Shown: positions 8,939-17,585, counted from the first letter of the stretch. The stretch: 49,162 bases of DNA from Bacteroidia bacterium (GCA_020051175.1 JAGVJJ010000046.1:1-49162); one strand, 5' to 3'. Notes: a model not told the origin generated them from the letters alone. Made by a program: numbers and translations.

Positions 8939-9663
8939 AATTTTCTGATTTTAATGACCCCAATAAAATTTAAAAGAGTTATAATCGGGAATGTTGGATC
9001 CACTTCAAACCATTTTTTAGCAAAATTTATATTGTTCGGGCTTTTATGATGGTTGTTCTGCATCAACTCCCCCATCAGGAATATATCTATTGGTAATGAG
9101 TTTTTACTGTGATCTTCGTTATCATAATTAGCATACCCGTATTTATGTCCGCACCAGTTTACAATAGCCCCATGAACCGGTCCCATAAAAAAATGTACAG
9201 GCAGCAATAAAAACATCCACCATGCAGTAGCAAATTTCAAATAAAACAAAAAGTACAACACGCCAAAAGAAATACGAACAAACCACAGGTCGCTTATTTT
9301 GTCCAGCAATTTCCATTCAGGATAATTTCCACGGAATGGCTTTTCAGGCTCAATATTGTATTTTGCATAATTCAGATAAATATCCTTTGTTTTCATTGTC
9401 ATCTGCCATACATCCCTGAAAAAATGAGGAGAGTGCGGATCTTTTTCCGTATCGCTGTATGCATGGTGCATGCGGTGCATAATAGCATAAGCCCGTGGAT
9501 TAAGGAAAGAGGAGCCTTGCGCGATAAATGTAAAAAAATAAAAAAAACGCTCCCAGAACGTGTTCATGGTAAACATTTTATGGGAGGCATAACGGTGCAA
9601 AAAAAAGGTTTGGCAGAAAAGTGACAGAAACCAGTGTAATATAAAAAAGATGAAAATAATCAT
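8935..9663 (-). CDS. Membrane fatty acid desaturase
   Basis: Integral membrane di-iron desaturase of 242 residues that would introduce a double bond into an acyl chain. Histidine boxes: HRYASH (23-28), HRMHH (63-67), WCGHKYG (H173), and QNNHH (202-206), where the usual first His of HNxHH is Gln. Hydrophobic helices lie between the boxes as in acyl-CoA or acyl-lipid desaturases, although the chain is short for the family. It is the first gene of the leftward lipid operon and would supply the unsaturated substrate for the two CFA-type enzymes. Possible minus-strand -7 box TACCTTGC at 9689-9696 is weak. Confidence 0.87.
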   Translation of the reverse strand: MIIFIFFILHWFLSLFCQTFFLHRYASHKMFTMNTFWERFFYFFTFIAQGSSFLNPRAYAIMHRMHHAYSDTEKDPHSPHFFRDVWQMTMKTKDIYLNYAKYNIEPEKPFRGNYPEWKLLDKISDLWFVRISFGVLYFLFYLKFATAWWMFLLLPVHFFMGPVHGAIVNWCGHKYGYANYDNEDHSKNSLPIDIFLMGELMQNNHHKSPNNINFAKKWFEVDPTFPIITLLNFIGVIKIRKL

Positions 9664-9820
9664 TGCTAATAACTCTGTTTAGGAATTAGCAAGGTACGAA
9701 AAAAATAAATTAAACAGGGGGTGTTGAAATGATAATAATCCATATATAACAATTTAATTTATAGCATCTTATACAGTTTATAATTACTATCTTTACCGCT
9801 AAATCAATTGTTTGAAATTA

Positions 9821-10696
9821 ATGGATTTAAGCAAATTAAAAAAGCGTCCTGCATATCCTTTCGAAACTATTGCGGTGGCAGTTTCATTTTCTCCTCGTTG
9901 CCTGCCGGTTCTTGCACAAGCAAAATATCTGTCAGATGTGCTTAATGCAAGCCTGCTTCTGATACACATTGGAGAAAAAAGTAGTGAAAAAGAACGTCAG
10001 CTGGATGATTTGATGAGCAAACTTGGTATGGATGATAGCCATTACCGTGTTATTTGGATGGAAGGTGAGCCCGTTGAAACTATATTGAAACTTTGCAAGT
10101 TGAATATGGTGGACCTGTTGGTGCTAGGTGCTCTTGAAAAGGAGAATGTGCTAAAATTCTATCTGGGCTCTATTGCCCGTAATATCAGTAGAAGAGCCAA
10201 ATGTTCCGTGTTGCTGCTTACGAATCCAACGGAGCAACCTATCCGCTACAGAAAAATTGTTGTAAACGGGGTTGAAAACCCTAAAACTGTTCATACTATC
10301 AGCACCGCCTTTTATTTTGCTAAGCATGTAAAGGCGAAGGATGTGACTATTGTAAATGAAGTGAATGTTCCCGGACTTGCAATGGCAATAGCCGATGACA
10401 GCACTGCACCTGAAGCGAAAGAAATTAAGAAGCATTTCAATGAGGAGGTGGAGGAGCACATTCAATCCATTGTTAAACAATGTGATACTGCTGACATAAA
10501 TGTTATGAATAAGAGCGTGAAAGGAAAACCCGGTTATGCTATCAGCAAGTATGCCAAAGACCGCAAAGCAGACGTGCTTGTGATCAATTCACCCGATACG
10601 AATTTGAATTTGCTTGACCGGATATTTACTCACGATATTGAGTATATACTGGCGCATTTACCTTGTAATTTACTGATAGTTCACTCGCGCGTATAG
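9821..10696 (+). CDS. Universal stress protein with two UspA domains
   Basis: 291-residue cytoplasmic tandem UspA protein. Domain 1 spans about residues 10-145, with the alpha/beta nucleotide-binding core and a degenerate ATP motif (LGALEKENVLKFYLGSIARNI, in which the GS end is kept). Domain 2 (about 155-291) lacks the GS motif in its last strand region (NSPDTNLNLLDRIFTHD), so it may not bind ATP. I start at the ATG at 9821 rather than a TTG three codons earlier. The gene ends 6 bp before an antiporter gene, so the pair is an operon and the protein may regulate the transporter, as suggested for other Usp/antiporter pairs. A TATCTTTA at 9788-9795 may be the -7 element. Confidence 0.88.
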   Translation: MDLSKLKKRPAYPFETIAVAVSFSPRCLPVLAQAKYLSDVLNASLLLIHIGEKSSEKERQLDDLMSKLGMDDSHYRVIWMEGEPVETILKLCKLNMVDLLVLGALEKENVLKFYLGSIARNISRRAKCSVLLLTNPTEQPIRYRKIVVNGVENPKTVHTISTAFYFAKHVKAKDVTIVNEVNVPGLAMAIADDSTAPEAKEIKKHFNEEVEEHIQSIVKQCDTADINVMNKSVKGKPGYAISKYAKDRKADVLVINSPDTNLNLLDRIFTHDIEYILAHLPCNLLIVHSRV

Positions 10697-10702
10697 TTTT
10701 TT

Positions 10703-11929
10703 ATGAATAAATTGGGACATAGTGATATCATAATTCTGCTTGCCAGTATTGGCGGGTTATTGATATTGGCGCGTATTTTTGCTGAGCTGGGTAAAAAAAT
10801 TAAAATGCCGATAGTAATGGGAGAAATACTATTGGGAATCATTCTGGGGCCTACTATTCTTGGTGCTGTCTCTCCCGAATTTTCTTCATGGATCTTCCCT
10901 AAAGCAGGTGCTTCAAAAATTGCAATGGATGGAATAACCAATCTTGCTGTTGTAATGCTGTTATTTGTTGCGGGTATGGAGGTACAGCTGCAGGTGATGC
11001 TCAAACAGGGTAAAACAGCTGTGTATACCAGCATTACAAGCATGATCATCCCATTTGTTCTTGGTTTTGCAGCGGTATGGTTCCTGCCGAATTTTTTCAC
11101 ATTTACACCGGATAGGAAACTCGTATATGCTCTCTTCTTTGGTATAGCAATGGCAGTATCTGCTTTGCCGGTAATTACAAGGATCCTGATGGACCTGAAC
11201 TTGTTTAAAACCAAGGTGGGAATGATTGTTATTGCTGCTGCCATTTTTGACGATTTAACCGGATGGATTCTGTTTTCATTTGTGTTGAGCCTTATGGGGC
11301 AGGAGGGCGAAATAACAAGTATTGGATTTACTGTGGGAATGATATTCGGGTTTGGTTTGTTTATGCTTATTATAGGTCGTTATATTATAAACAGTACATT
11401 GCCATGGATACAGCGCAAGCTTTCATGGCCAGGTGGTGTGCTGTCCATCGCTCTCGGGCTTTGTTTTCTTGGCGCTGCTTTTACTGAGTACATTGGTTTG
11501 CACGCCATCCTGGGTGCTTTTATTGTCGGCATTGCTTTTGGAGATAGTGTGCATTTGCAGGAGCGTGAACGCGAAATTATTTACCAGTTTGTGACCAATG
11601 TGTTTGCACCGCTTTTCTTTGTTTCTATAGGTTTTAAGGTGAACTTTATTGAAAATTTTGACTTGCCGCTGGTTCTTCTCGTGTTCTTTTTAGCTGTGGG
11701 TTGTAAAGTGTTTGGTGCTGCTTTGGGTGGCTATATGGGCGGTTTAACAAAGCGGGAATCCTTGGCTGTTGGTTTCGGGCTGAATGCAAGGGGGGCCATG
11801 GAAATAATCCTTGGGACTCTTGCTTTGAATGCCGGACTTATAGACTCTAAAATGTTTGTTGCATTGGTTGTAATGGCCCTTATTACAAGCATGATGAGTG
11901 GTCCTCTGGTGAAAAGATTTATCGATTAA
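10703..11929 (+). CDS. CPA2-type cation:proton antiporter (KefB/NapA-like)
   Basis: 408-residue inner membrane exchanger of the monovalent cation:proton antiporter-2 family, with about 12 hydrophobic helices. The motif MGEILLGIILGPTILG near residue 35 is typical of Kef/NapA proteins, and the conserved helix with charged residues is in AAAIFDDLTGWILFS (two Asp). No RCK/TrkA-N regulatory domain follows, so the protein is membrane-only. Probable role is Na+/H+ or K+/H+ exchange for pH and ion homeostasis, perhaps controlled by the cotranscribed stress protein. The next gene begins 19 bp downstream. Confidence 0.88.
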   Translation: MNKLGHSDIIILLASIGGLLILARIFAELGKKIKMPIVMGEILLGIILGPTILGAVSPEFSSWIFPKAGASKIAMDGITNLAVVMLLFVAGMEVQLQVMLKQGKTAVYTSITSMIIPFVLGFAAVWFLPNFFTFTPDRKLVYALFFGIAMAVSALPVITRILMDLNLFKTKVGMIVIAAAIFDDLTGWILFSFVLSLMGQEGEITSIGFTVGMIFGFGLFMLIIGRYIINSTLPWIQRKLSWPGGVLSIALGLCFLGAAFTEYIGLHAILGAFIVGIAFGDSVHLQEREREIIYQFVTNVFAPLFFVSIGFKVNFIENFDLPLVLLVFFLAVGCKVFGAALGGYMGGLTKRESLAVGFGLNARGAMEIILGTLALNAGLIDSKMFVALVVMALITSMMSGPLVKRFID

Positions 11930-11948
11930 GGCAATTTCATTCACTTTC

Positions 11949-12866
11949 ATGCAGGCTACTTCGAATATCTTCCTTGTTCGTCCTTCCACTTTTGCATTTA
12001 ACACGGAAACAGCTGCGTCCAATGCTTTCCAGAACCCGGCACAATATGATGTGCAACGGAAGGCACTCAATGAATTTGATGGGATGGTAAACTTATTGAA
12101 AGCCAAAGGAATCAATGTTTTTGTTTTTGACGATACTCCATTTCCCTCAAAACCGGATGCCATTTTCCCGAACAACTGGATTACTCTTCATGCGGATGGT
12201 ACAGTAGTGTTATATCCTATGTTTGCTCCCAACAGGCGTTTGGAAAGACGAATGGACATTGTAAATTCCCTTCGTATGCATTTTGATGTAAAAAATGTAA
12301 TTGATCTTTCAGGACATGAAAAAGAAAACCGTTTCCTGGAAGGTACAGGCAGCATTGTATTTGACCACAATAACAAGATTGCATACGCCTCTGTGTCCTG
12401 CCGGACAGATAAAGATATTCTGATAAAACTCTCTGAACAATTGGGCTACGAACCCATTGTATTTCATGCTGTTGATAAGAATGGACAAGAGATTTACCAT
12501 ACCAATGTTGTGATGTGTATTGCTGAAAAATTTGCTGTTGTATGTCTTGATGCTATTTGTTATGAAGAGGAACGTGCGAACATAATCAATAGGTTTGCTT
12601 CATCCGCGCACTACCTGATAAACATTACATTTGAACAAATGAATGGCTTTGCGGGCAATATGCTGCAGGTGAAATCGAAAGTTGGGAAGGATATATTGGT
12701 GCTTTCGGAAACCGCATTTAAAAGTCTGAATGCTGAGCAAAAAAATAAGCTGGCTGAATTTGTTGAGTTGTTGCCTTGCTCCATCAATACCATTGAAACC
12801 ATTGGAGGTGGCAGCGCTCGGTGCATGATTGCTGAAATTTTTCTTTCTCAGCCCCCCGCTCTTTAA
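11949..12866 (+). CDS. ctlX: CtlX-type citrulline/arginine deiminase-fold hydrolase
   Basis: 305-residue member of the guanidino-group modifying superfamily (arginine deiminase/amidinotransferase fold). The catalytic set is complete: Asp70 in PDAIFPNNW, Glu131 in FLEGTGS, His184 in YHTNVVM, and nucleophile Cys292 in IGGGSARCMIAE. The PDAIFPNNW and GGGSARCM signatures point to the CtlX group, described as citrulline ureidase or citrulline utilisation hydrolase, which would yield ornithine, ammonia and CO2. A dimethylargininase or arginine deiminase activity cannot be excluded. The 19-bp gap after the antiporter suggests readthrough. An ammonia-releasing enzyme beside a proton antiporter is compatible with acid or pH stress, but this is inference. 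Confidence 0.82.
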   Translation: MQATSNIFLVRPSTFAFNTETAASNAFQNPAQYDVQRKALNEFDGMVNLLKAKGINVFVFDDTPFPSKPDAIFPNNWITLHADGTVVLYPMFAPNRRLERRMDIVNSLRMHFDVKNVIDLSGHEKENRFLEGTGSIVFDHNNKIAYASVSCRTDKDILIKLSEQLGYEPIVFHAVDKNGQEIYHTNVVMCIAEKFAVVCLDAICYEEERANIINRFASSAHYLINITFEQMNGFAGNMLQVKSKVGKDILVLSETAFKSLNAEQKNKLAEFVELLPCSINTIETIGGGSARCMIAEIFLSQPPAL

Positions 12867-12961
12867 TTTTATTTAAACAGAAGTATAAGGATATATAATA
12901 GCGCGATGCAATTCGCTCTTAAAGTCTGTATTTATTAGCTGATAAAATCAATTTTCCTTTG

Positions 12962-13031
12962 TAAATTTGTATTCATGGAAAGCATATTTTATAAGGCTTT
13001 CAGAACGGTTATAAAAAACGTAAATAAGTAA
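12962..13031 (+). promoter_or_regulatory. miaE leader: -7 box and an 18-codon upstream ORF
   Basis: A TAAATTTG box (12962-12969) fits the -7 consensus TAnnTTTG. Immediately after, an ATG at 12975 opens a tiny frame (MESIFYKAFRTVIKNVNK, stop at 13029-13031) that ends one base before the miaE ATG. If transcription starts 5-8 bases after the box, the small ORF would be close to leaderless. It may be a leader peptide or chance; no attenuator hairpin is evident. Confidence 0.35.
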
Positions 13032-13032
13032 G

Positions 13033-13614
13033 ATGTTAGGATTAAAGCTTCCCACCGACCCGCGTTGGGTAAATATTGTAGAGGGTAATATCAGCGAAAT
13101 ATTGACTGATCATGCATGGTGCGAGCAAAAGGCGGCAACCAATGCTTTGTCACTGATTATTAATAATCCGAATTATACCGAGATGGTAACAAAGCTTATT
13201 GAAATTGCACGTGAGGAGCTGGAGCATTTCGAGCAGGTGCACAATCTGATAAAGGCACGGGGCCTAACGCTTGGAATAGAGCGTAGGGATAATTATGTTA
13301 ATGAGCTTTATAAATTCATGCAGAAGGGTGGAAGCCGTAAATCATCGCTTGTTGACAGACTCCTGTTTTCTGCAATGATTGAAGCCCGCAGCTGCGAACG
13401 TTTTCGGGTATTGTCAGAAAATATACAGGATGCGGAGCTTGCAAAGTTTTATCGTGAGCTGATGATCAGCGAAGCTGGACATTATACCGTTTTTATCGGC
13501 TTTGCCCGCCAGTATGGCGATGATATAGATGTTGATAAGCGCTGGAAAGAATGGTTGGAATATGAGGCCTCAATCATCACCAAATACGGAAAAAACGAGA
13601 CCATACACGGGTAA
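13033..13614 (+). CDS. miaE: tRNA-(ms2io6A)-hydroxylase MiaE
   Basis: 193-residue non-haem di-iron monooxygenase of the MiaE family, which hydroxylates the isopentenyl group of modified adenosine 37 in tRNAs reading U-starting codons. The four-helix ferritin-like ligands are visible: E31 (WCEQKA), E62 and H65 (EELEHFEQVH), E117 (EARSCERF), and E147 with H150 (ISEAGHY). Length is close to the family norm of about 200. It follows the CtlX gene after 166 bp and probably has its own promoter. Opposite it, across a repeat-rich gap, the thioesterase gene converges. Confidence 0.92.
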   Translation: MLGLKLPTDPRWVNIVEGNISEILTDHAWCEQKAATNALSLIINNPNYTEMVTKLIEIAREELEHFEQVHNLIKARGLTLGIERRDNYVNELYKFMQKGGSRKSSLVDRLLFSAMIEARSCERFRVLSENIQDAELAKFYRELMISEAGHYTVFIGFARQYGDDIDVDKRWKEWLEYEASIITKYGKNETIHG

Positions 13615-13633
13615 ATCGGCATGGAAAATGTAT

Positions 13634-13727
13634 GATGTAAAATGGAAAAAGGTTTAAAATGTATGAGGCCCTGGCTAAGTTCATCTTCCATTTTGCATCT
13701 TCCATTTTCCATTTTCCATTTCACATC
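13634..13727. terminator. Imperfect inverted repeat in convergent gap, possible bidirectional terminator
   Basis: GATGTAAAATGGAAAA (13634-13649) and TTTTCCATTTCACATC (13712-13727) pair at 15 of 16 positions, around a 62-base loop that itself contains repeated TTCCATTTT words. The element lies exactly between the stops of miaE (13614) and the thioesterase (13737), so a shared terminator role is plausible. The long loop makes it unlike a classic intrinsic terminator. Confidence 0.4.
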
Positions 13728-13736
13728 TACATCTAA

Positions 13737-14153
13737 CTATTCACCCATCATCTTCTGTTTCCAGATCTCTGGAATGGCAATTGTTTCATTGGTTTTGTAG
13801 TTAAAGCATACAATCACAGCAAGTCCTTTTGCAGCCTCAACTTCAACACCGTTTACAACGCGCACAATGGAACAAGCCATGTCAAAACTTTTTGAACCGA
13901 TCCGGGAAACCCACGTGTAAACAAAGGCTTTGTCTTCAAGTAAAATGGGTTGTTTGTACTCCATTTCAATCTTAGCAAGAATTACTCCTGCATTCACCCA
14001 GTCGATTTTTACACCCTCATCTTTAAGTGCCTCAAAATAGGTCAAGCGAGCAAGCTCAAAATAAGTTATATAATTTGCATTGTTCACATGTCCCATCATG
14101 TCAATGTCTTTAAAGCGAATCTGGATGGGTGTTTTTTGTTTAAATGGTGTCAT
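13737..14153 (-). CDS. 4HBT-family acyl-CoA thioesterase (YbgC/FadM-like)
   Basis: 138-residue hot-dog fold thioesterase that hydrolyses acyl-CoA or 4-hydroxybenzoyl-CoA-like thioesters. The signature is at the N-terminus: IRFKDIDMMGHVNNANYITY, with the catalytic-region Asp and the GHVNN turn typical of the YbgC/4-hydroxybenzoyl-CoA thioesterase group. Length matches the family (130-150). It is monocistronic, with 202 bp to the next gene upstream. Its physiological acyl substrate cannot be told from sequence. Confidence 0.87.
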   Translation of the reverse strand: MTPFKQKTPIQIRFKDIDMMGHVNNANYITYFELARLTYFEALKDEGVKIDWVNAGVILAKIEMEYKQPILLEDKAFVYTWVSRIGSKSFDMACSIVRVVNGVEVEAAKGLAVIVCFNYKTNETIAIPEIWKQKMMGE

Positions 14154-14238
14154 AAGTTTACGGATAACGAATTGTTACGAATTTGCGAATCTGGGTTTAC
14201 TATATTTTTTAATTTTTTTATATACTGCATTTTACAAG

Positions 14239-14280
14239 TTTTCTCTGTGAAACTCTTTTTTATTCCGTGCCCTCTGTGTT
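14239..14280. repeat. Dispersed repeat, copy 1 (CTCTGTGAAACTC...TCCGTG...CTCTGTGTT)
   Basis: The stretch TTCTCTGTGAAACTC, a T-rich spacer, then TTCCGTGCCCTCTGTGTT resembles a second copy at 21147-21185. Both copies lie upstream of a leftward gene. No coding potential is seen. Confidence 0.5.
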
Positions 14281-14355
14281 CATATTATTGGTTTTGAATA
14301 GGAATGGTTTGGTAAATTCGCAACTATTCGTTTATTAGTAGCCGTTTGGTCATAA

Positions 14356-16248
14356 TCATTTGTTGGTATCAGAATCCAGCTTCTCAAAAACCGAATTATT
14401 ACTCTTAAACTCAGGAACAAGTTCCTTCATCTTTTTTACCATCGAACCATTGTCCTGCTTGTCAAAAAGGGAAATCAGCTCATTCACCGTATTTTCAATT
14501 TCTTTGAAATTATATTCTTTTACTTTCGCAATCATTATTTGTTTATGATGTGTAGGCAACGTATTTTCCTGATCTGCAAGCAGCTCTTCGTAAAGTTTTT
14601 CGCCCGGACGTAAACCTGTGAAAACAATACTGATATCTTTATCCAGGGTAAGCCCAGATAGCTTAATCATCTTTTTGGCCAAATCAACAATTTTAATCGA
14701 CTGTCCCATATCAAAGATAAAAATCTCATTACCTTTCCCCATGGCACCTGCTTCCAGCACCAGCTGGCACGCTTCGGGAATGGTCATAAAATAACGGGTA
14801 ATATCGGGGTGTGTAATGGTTACAGGTCCTCCGCTTTCTATCTGCTGACGAAACCGCGGTATTACTGAGCCATTTGAACCAAGCACATTTCCAAAACGTG
14901 TAGTAATAAATTTGGTGCCCGATTGTTTTCCCAAGCACTGTGTATATATTTCAGCAATACGTTTGCTTGCGCCCATAACATTGGTGGGGTTTACAGCTTT
15001 ATCAGTGGAGATCATCACAAATTTCTCCACCCTGTATTCCGCAGATAAATCGGCCAGGTTCTTTGTGCCAAGTACATTTGTAAGAATTGATTCAGACGGA
15101 TTGTTCTCCATCATAGGTACATGCTTGTAGGCTGCAGCATGAAATACCAGTTGTGGCTTGAAAGTACGAAATACATTCTCCATACGTCCCCTGTTGCGGA
15201 TGTCGCCAATAACCACTTCGTACGGTTGTTGTTTGTATTTGTCAAACAGCTCCATCTCCATTTCATACAATGGAGACTCAGCCTGGTCAAGCAAAATAAT
15301 TTTCTTTGGAAGAAAAGGTATAAGCTGACGAACAATCTCACTGCCAATGCTGCCAGCTGCACCTGTAACCAATATTGTTTTTCCCCGTAACTGGCTGTCG
15401 ATATTCACTTTGTCAAGCGAAATGGGGTCACGGCCCAGCAGTTCTTCAATACGCACTTTTTTAATCTGCTTAAAGCTAAGCTCCCCGTTAATCCAGTCTG
15501 TTGGAGGCGGTACAGTGAGCACCTTGGTAGAGTAGTTAAGACAAATATCAACAATTTGCTGCTTTTTAGCAGGTAACAAGTCCTGAACAGATATAATCAG
15601 GTGCGCTACGTCATCTTCCTGCAGCAGCTCATTCAGCTTATCAATACTGTATATTTTACTGCCTTCCAGTATTTTTCCCTGTTTCTTTTTATCATCATCA
15701 ATAAACGCAAGCACTTTGTATTTTGTGCCTGCATCGCGCTCCAGCGTTCGTTTTGTAATCATGCCTGCTTCACCGGCACCGAAAATAATCACACTTCGTT
15801 TTTCTTTAGTAATGTTTGCTATTTCAGAATATAGGGCCTTAAAAATTACACGGAGACTAATCATTAAAAATGTAGTCGCCATGTAATCAATAATAACAAT
15901 GGAGAAGGGAATTGGGAATTTTCCATTGATAAAGTTGTAGCTGATAATGTTGATAAGAACATACACAATGCTTCCCGATGTAATGGTAATAAAAATGCGT
16001 GAAGAGTCTTTAGAGCTGGTATAGCGTACAATTCCCTGGTAAGTCTTTGATATATAAAAGCTGATGGCCCTTGTGCCCAGAACGAGCGAAAAAACAAGAG
16101 GGAAATCTTTTATTGCAAGCGGTGGAATGGAAAAGTTGAAACGCACAAGGTATGCCAGCACCAGCGAAAACAAACAAATACCCAAATCGATGCAGAAAAT
16201 TATCCATCGGGGCATATTGCGTTGAAACAAAAAATGTAGACTTTTCAT
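14356..16248 (-). CDS. CapD/WbpM-family nucleotide-sugar 4,6-dehydratase/epimerase
   Basis: 630-residue membrane-anchored polysaccharide biosynthesis enzyme. The N-terminal quarter has about four transmembrane helices. A first Rossmann-like region carries IIFGAGEAGMITK (about 154-166), and the catalytic SDR domain has ILVTGAAGSIGSEIV near residue 290. The active-site segment STDKAVNPTNVMGASKR has Met in place of the usual SDR Tyr (MxxxK), as in WbpM/FlaA1-type UDP-GlcNAc 4,6-dehydratases. It would make the first 4-keto-6-deoxy sugar for surface glycan such as QuiNAc or FucNAc derivatives. I start at ATG 16248, which opens with MKSLHFLFQRNMPRW; an upstream ATG at 16314 would add 22 unlikely residues. 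It is separate from the polysaccharide operon at 27-33 kb but functionally linked. Confidence 0.9.
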   Translation of the reverse strand: MKSLHFLFQRNMPRWIIFCIDLGICLFSLVLAYLVRFNFSIPPLAIKDFPLVFSLVLGTRAISFYISKTYQGIVRYTSSKDSSRIFITITSGSIVYVLINIISYNFINGKFPIPFSIVIIDYMATTFLMISLRVIFKALYSEIANITKEKRSVIIFGAGEAGMITKRTLERDAGTKYKVLAFIDDDKKKQGKILEGSKIYSIDKLNELLQEDDVAHLIISVQDLLPAKKQQIVDICLNYSTKVLTVPPPTDWINGELSFKQIKKVRIEELLGRDPISLDKVNIDSQLRGKTILVTGAAGSIGSEIVRQLIPFLPKKIILLDQAESPLYEMEMELFDKYKQQPYEVVIGDIRNRGRMENVFRTFKPQLVFHAAAYKHVPMMENNPSESILTNVLGTKNLADLSAEYRVEKFVMISTDKAVNPTNVMGASKRIAEIYTQCLGKQSGTKFITTRFGNVLGSNGSVIPRFRQQIESGGPVTITHPDITRYFMTIPEACQLVLEAGAMGKGNEIFIFDMGQSIKIVDLAKKMIKLSGLTLDKDISIVFTGLRPGEKLYEELLADQENTLPTHHKQIMIAKVKEYNFKEIENTVNELISLFDKQDNGSMVKKMKELVPEFKSNNSVFEKLDSDTNK

Positions 16249-16371
16249 AAACCTAACTTCAAAGATATAAAAATGAACCCATTTTTTCCTGGTTTTTACA
16301 GGATATGTAAGCAATTATTAAAATTTGAAACCGGTTCCTTGATCCTGTTCATTTTCAATGCAATAAAACCT

Positions 16372-16379
16372 TACATTTG
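16372..16379 (+). promoter_or_regulatory. Putative -7 element for gcvT
   Basis: TACATTTG matches TAnnTTTG and lies 62 bases before the gcvT ATG. No clear TTTG or TTG is present at the expected -33 spacing. Confidence 0.4.
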
Positions 16380-16441
16380 CAAGATAGAGATTGATAACCA
16401 GGTTTGTTCCAAACCGATAACTTAAACAGTATAAAACAGAA

Positions 16442-17536
16442 ATGGAAACAGCAACGGAATTGAAAAATGTAGCCCTTGTAAATAAACACATTGCATTGGG
16501 TGCTAAAATGGTGCCTTTTGCAGGATACCTAATGCCTGTATCTTACAGCGGATTGAATGACGAGCATCTTACGGTAAGAAGCGGGGTGGGGGTATTTGAT
16601 GTAAGTCACATGGGTGAGTTTATTCTGAAAGGCGAAAATGCTTTGGACCTTATTCAACGTGTTACTTCAAACGATGCATCATTACTTACTGATGGTAAGG
16701 TGCAATATTCCTGTCTGCCGAACGAGAATGGTGGTATAGTAGACGATTTATTGGTATACCGTATTGATGAAAAATCATATATGCTTGTGGTGAACGCATC
16801 CAACATTGATAAGGACTGGGCATGGATACAGAAGTACAATACAAAGAATGTAGAGATGCACAACATTTCTGATAAAACTTCATTACTTGCGGTACAAGGG
16901 CCCAAAGCAATTCTGGCTCTGCAAAAGCTTACCGATATTAACCTTTCTGAGATTCCTTATTATGCTTTTAAAAAGGGTAAATTTAACGGGGTTGATAATG
17001 TTGTGATTTCAAACACCGGCTATACCGGTGCTGGAGGTTTTGAGATATATTTTGAAAATTCTGTGGCAGAAAAAATGTGGGATGGTATTTTCGAAGCAGG
17101 CGCTGAATATGGTATTAAACCTATCGGTCTGGGGGCACGCGATACCCTGCGTCTTGAAATGGGTTTTTGTTTGTATGGAAATGATATTGATGATACTACA
17201 TCACCAATAGAGGCAGGCCTTGGCTGGATTACCAAATTCACAAAGGAGTTTACAAACAAGGCTGCTTTGCTGGAGCAAAAAGAAAAAGGTGTTTCTAAAA
17301 AGCTTGTAGGTTTTGAAATGGTGGAAAGGGGTATTCCCCGCCACGATTACCCGATTGCAGACGCTTCCGGCAATGTTATCGGTAAAGTTACTTCCGGTAC
17401 TCAGTCACCTTCTCTGAACAAGGCTATCGGGATGGGATATGTGCCAACAGCATTTTCAAAAGCAGATTCGGAAATTTTTGTGATCATCCGCGATAAGCCT
17501 GTAAGGGCTAAAGTGGTGAAAGTTCCGTTTAAATAA
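16442..17536 (+). CDS. gcvT: Aminomethyltransferase (glycine cleavage system T protein)
   Basis: 364-residue GcvT, the tetrahydrofolate-dependent subunit of the glycine cleavage system. It releases ammonia from the aminomethyl group carried on GcvH and forms 5,10-methylene-THF. Landmarks: [10 protein letters not shown] near residue 52, [17 protein letters not shown] near 192, and [22 protein letters not shown] near 225, all folate-pocket motifs of the family. Length is typical. Other gcv genes are not in the window, as is common in Bacteroidota. The downstream comB gene starts about 49 bp later, with a hairpin in between. Confidence 0.96.
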   Translation: METATELKNVALVNKHIALGAKMVPFAGYLMPVSYSGLNDEHLTVRSGVGVFDVSHMGEFILKGENALDLIQRVTSNDASLLTDGKVQYSCLPNENGGIVDDLLVYRIDEKSYMLVVNASNIDKDWAWIQKYNTKNVEMHNISDKTSLLAVQGPKAILALQKLTDINLSEIPYYAFKKGKFNGVDNVVISNTGYTGAGGFEIYFENSVAEKMWDGIFEAGAEYGIKPIGLGARDTLRLEMGFCLYGNDIDDTTSPIEAGLGWITKFTKEFTNKAALLEQKEKGVSKKLVGFEMVERGIPRHDYPIADASGNVIGKVTSGTQSPSLNKAIGMGYVPTAFSKADSEIFVIIRDKPVRAKVVKVPFK

Positions 17537-17566
17537 AGCCTGCCCAAGCCTCATCAAGGGAGGGCT
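17537..17566 (+). terminator. Hairpin after gcvT
   Basis: AGCCTGCCC (17537-17545) and GGGAGGGCT (17558-17566) pair at 8 of 9 positions with a 12-base loop. There is no T-run after it, so it could be a processing or dispersed palindromic element rather than an intrinsic terminator. Confidence 0.4.
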
Positions 17567-17585
17567 ATCTAATATTGAAATAATA

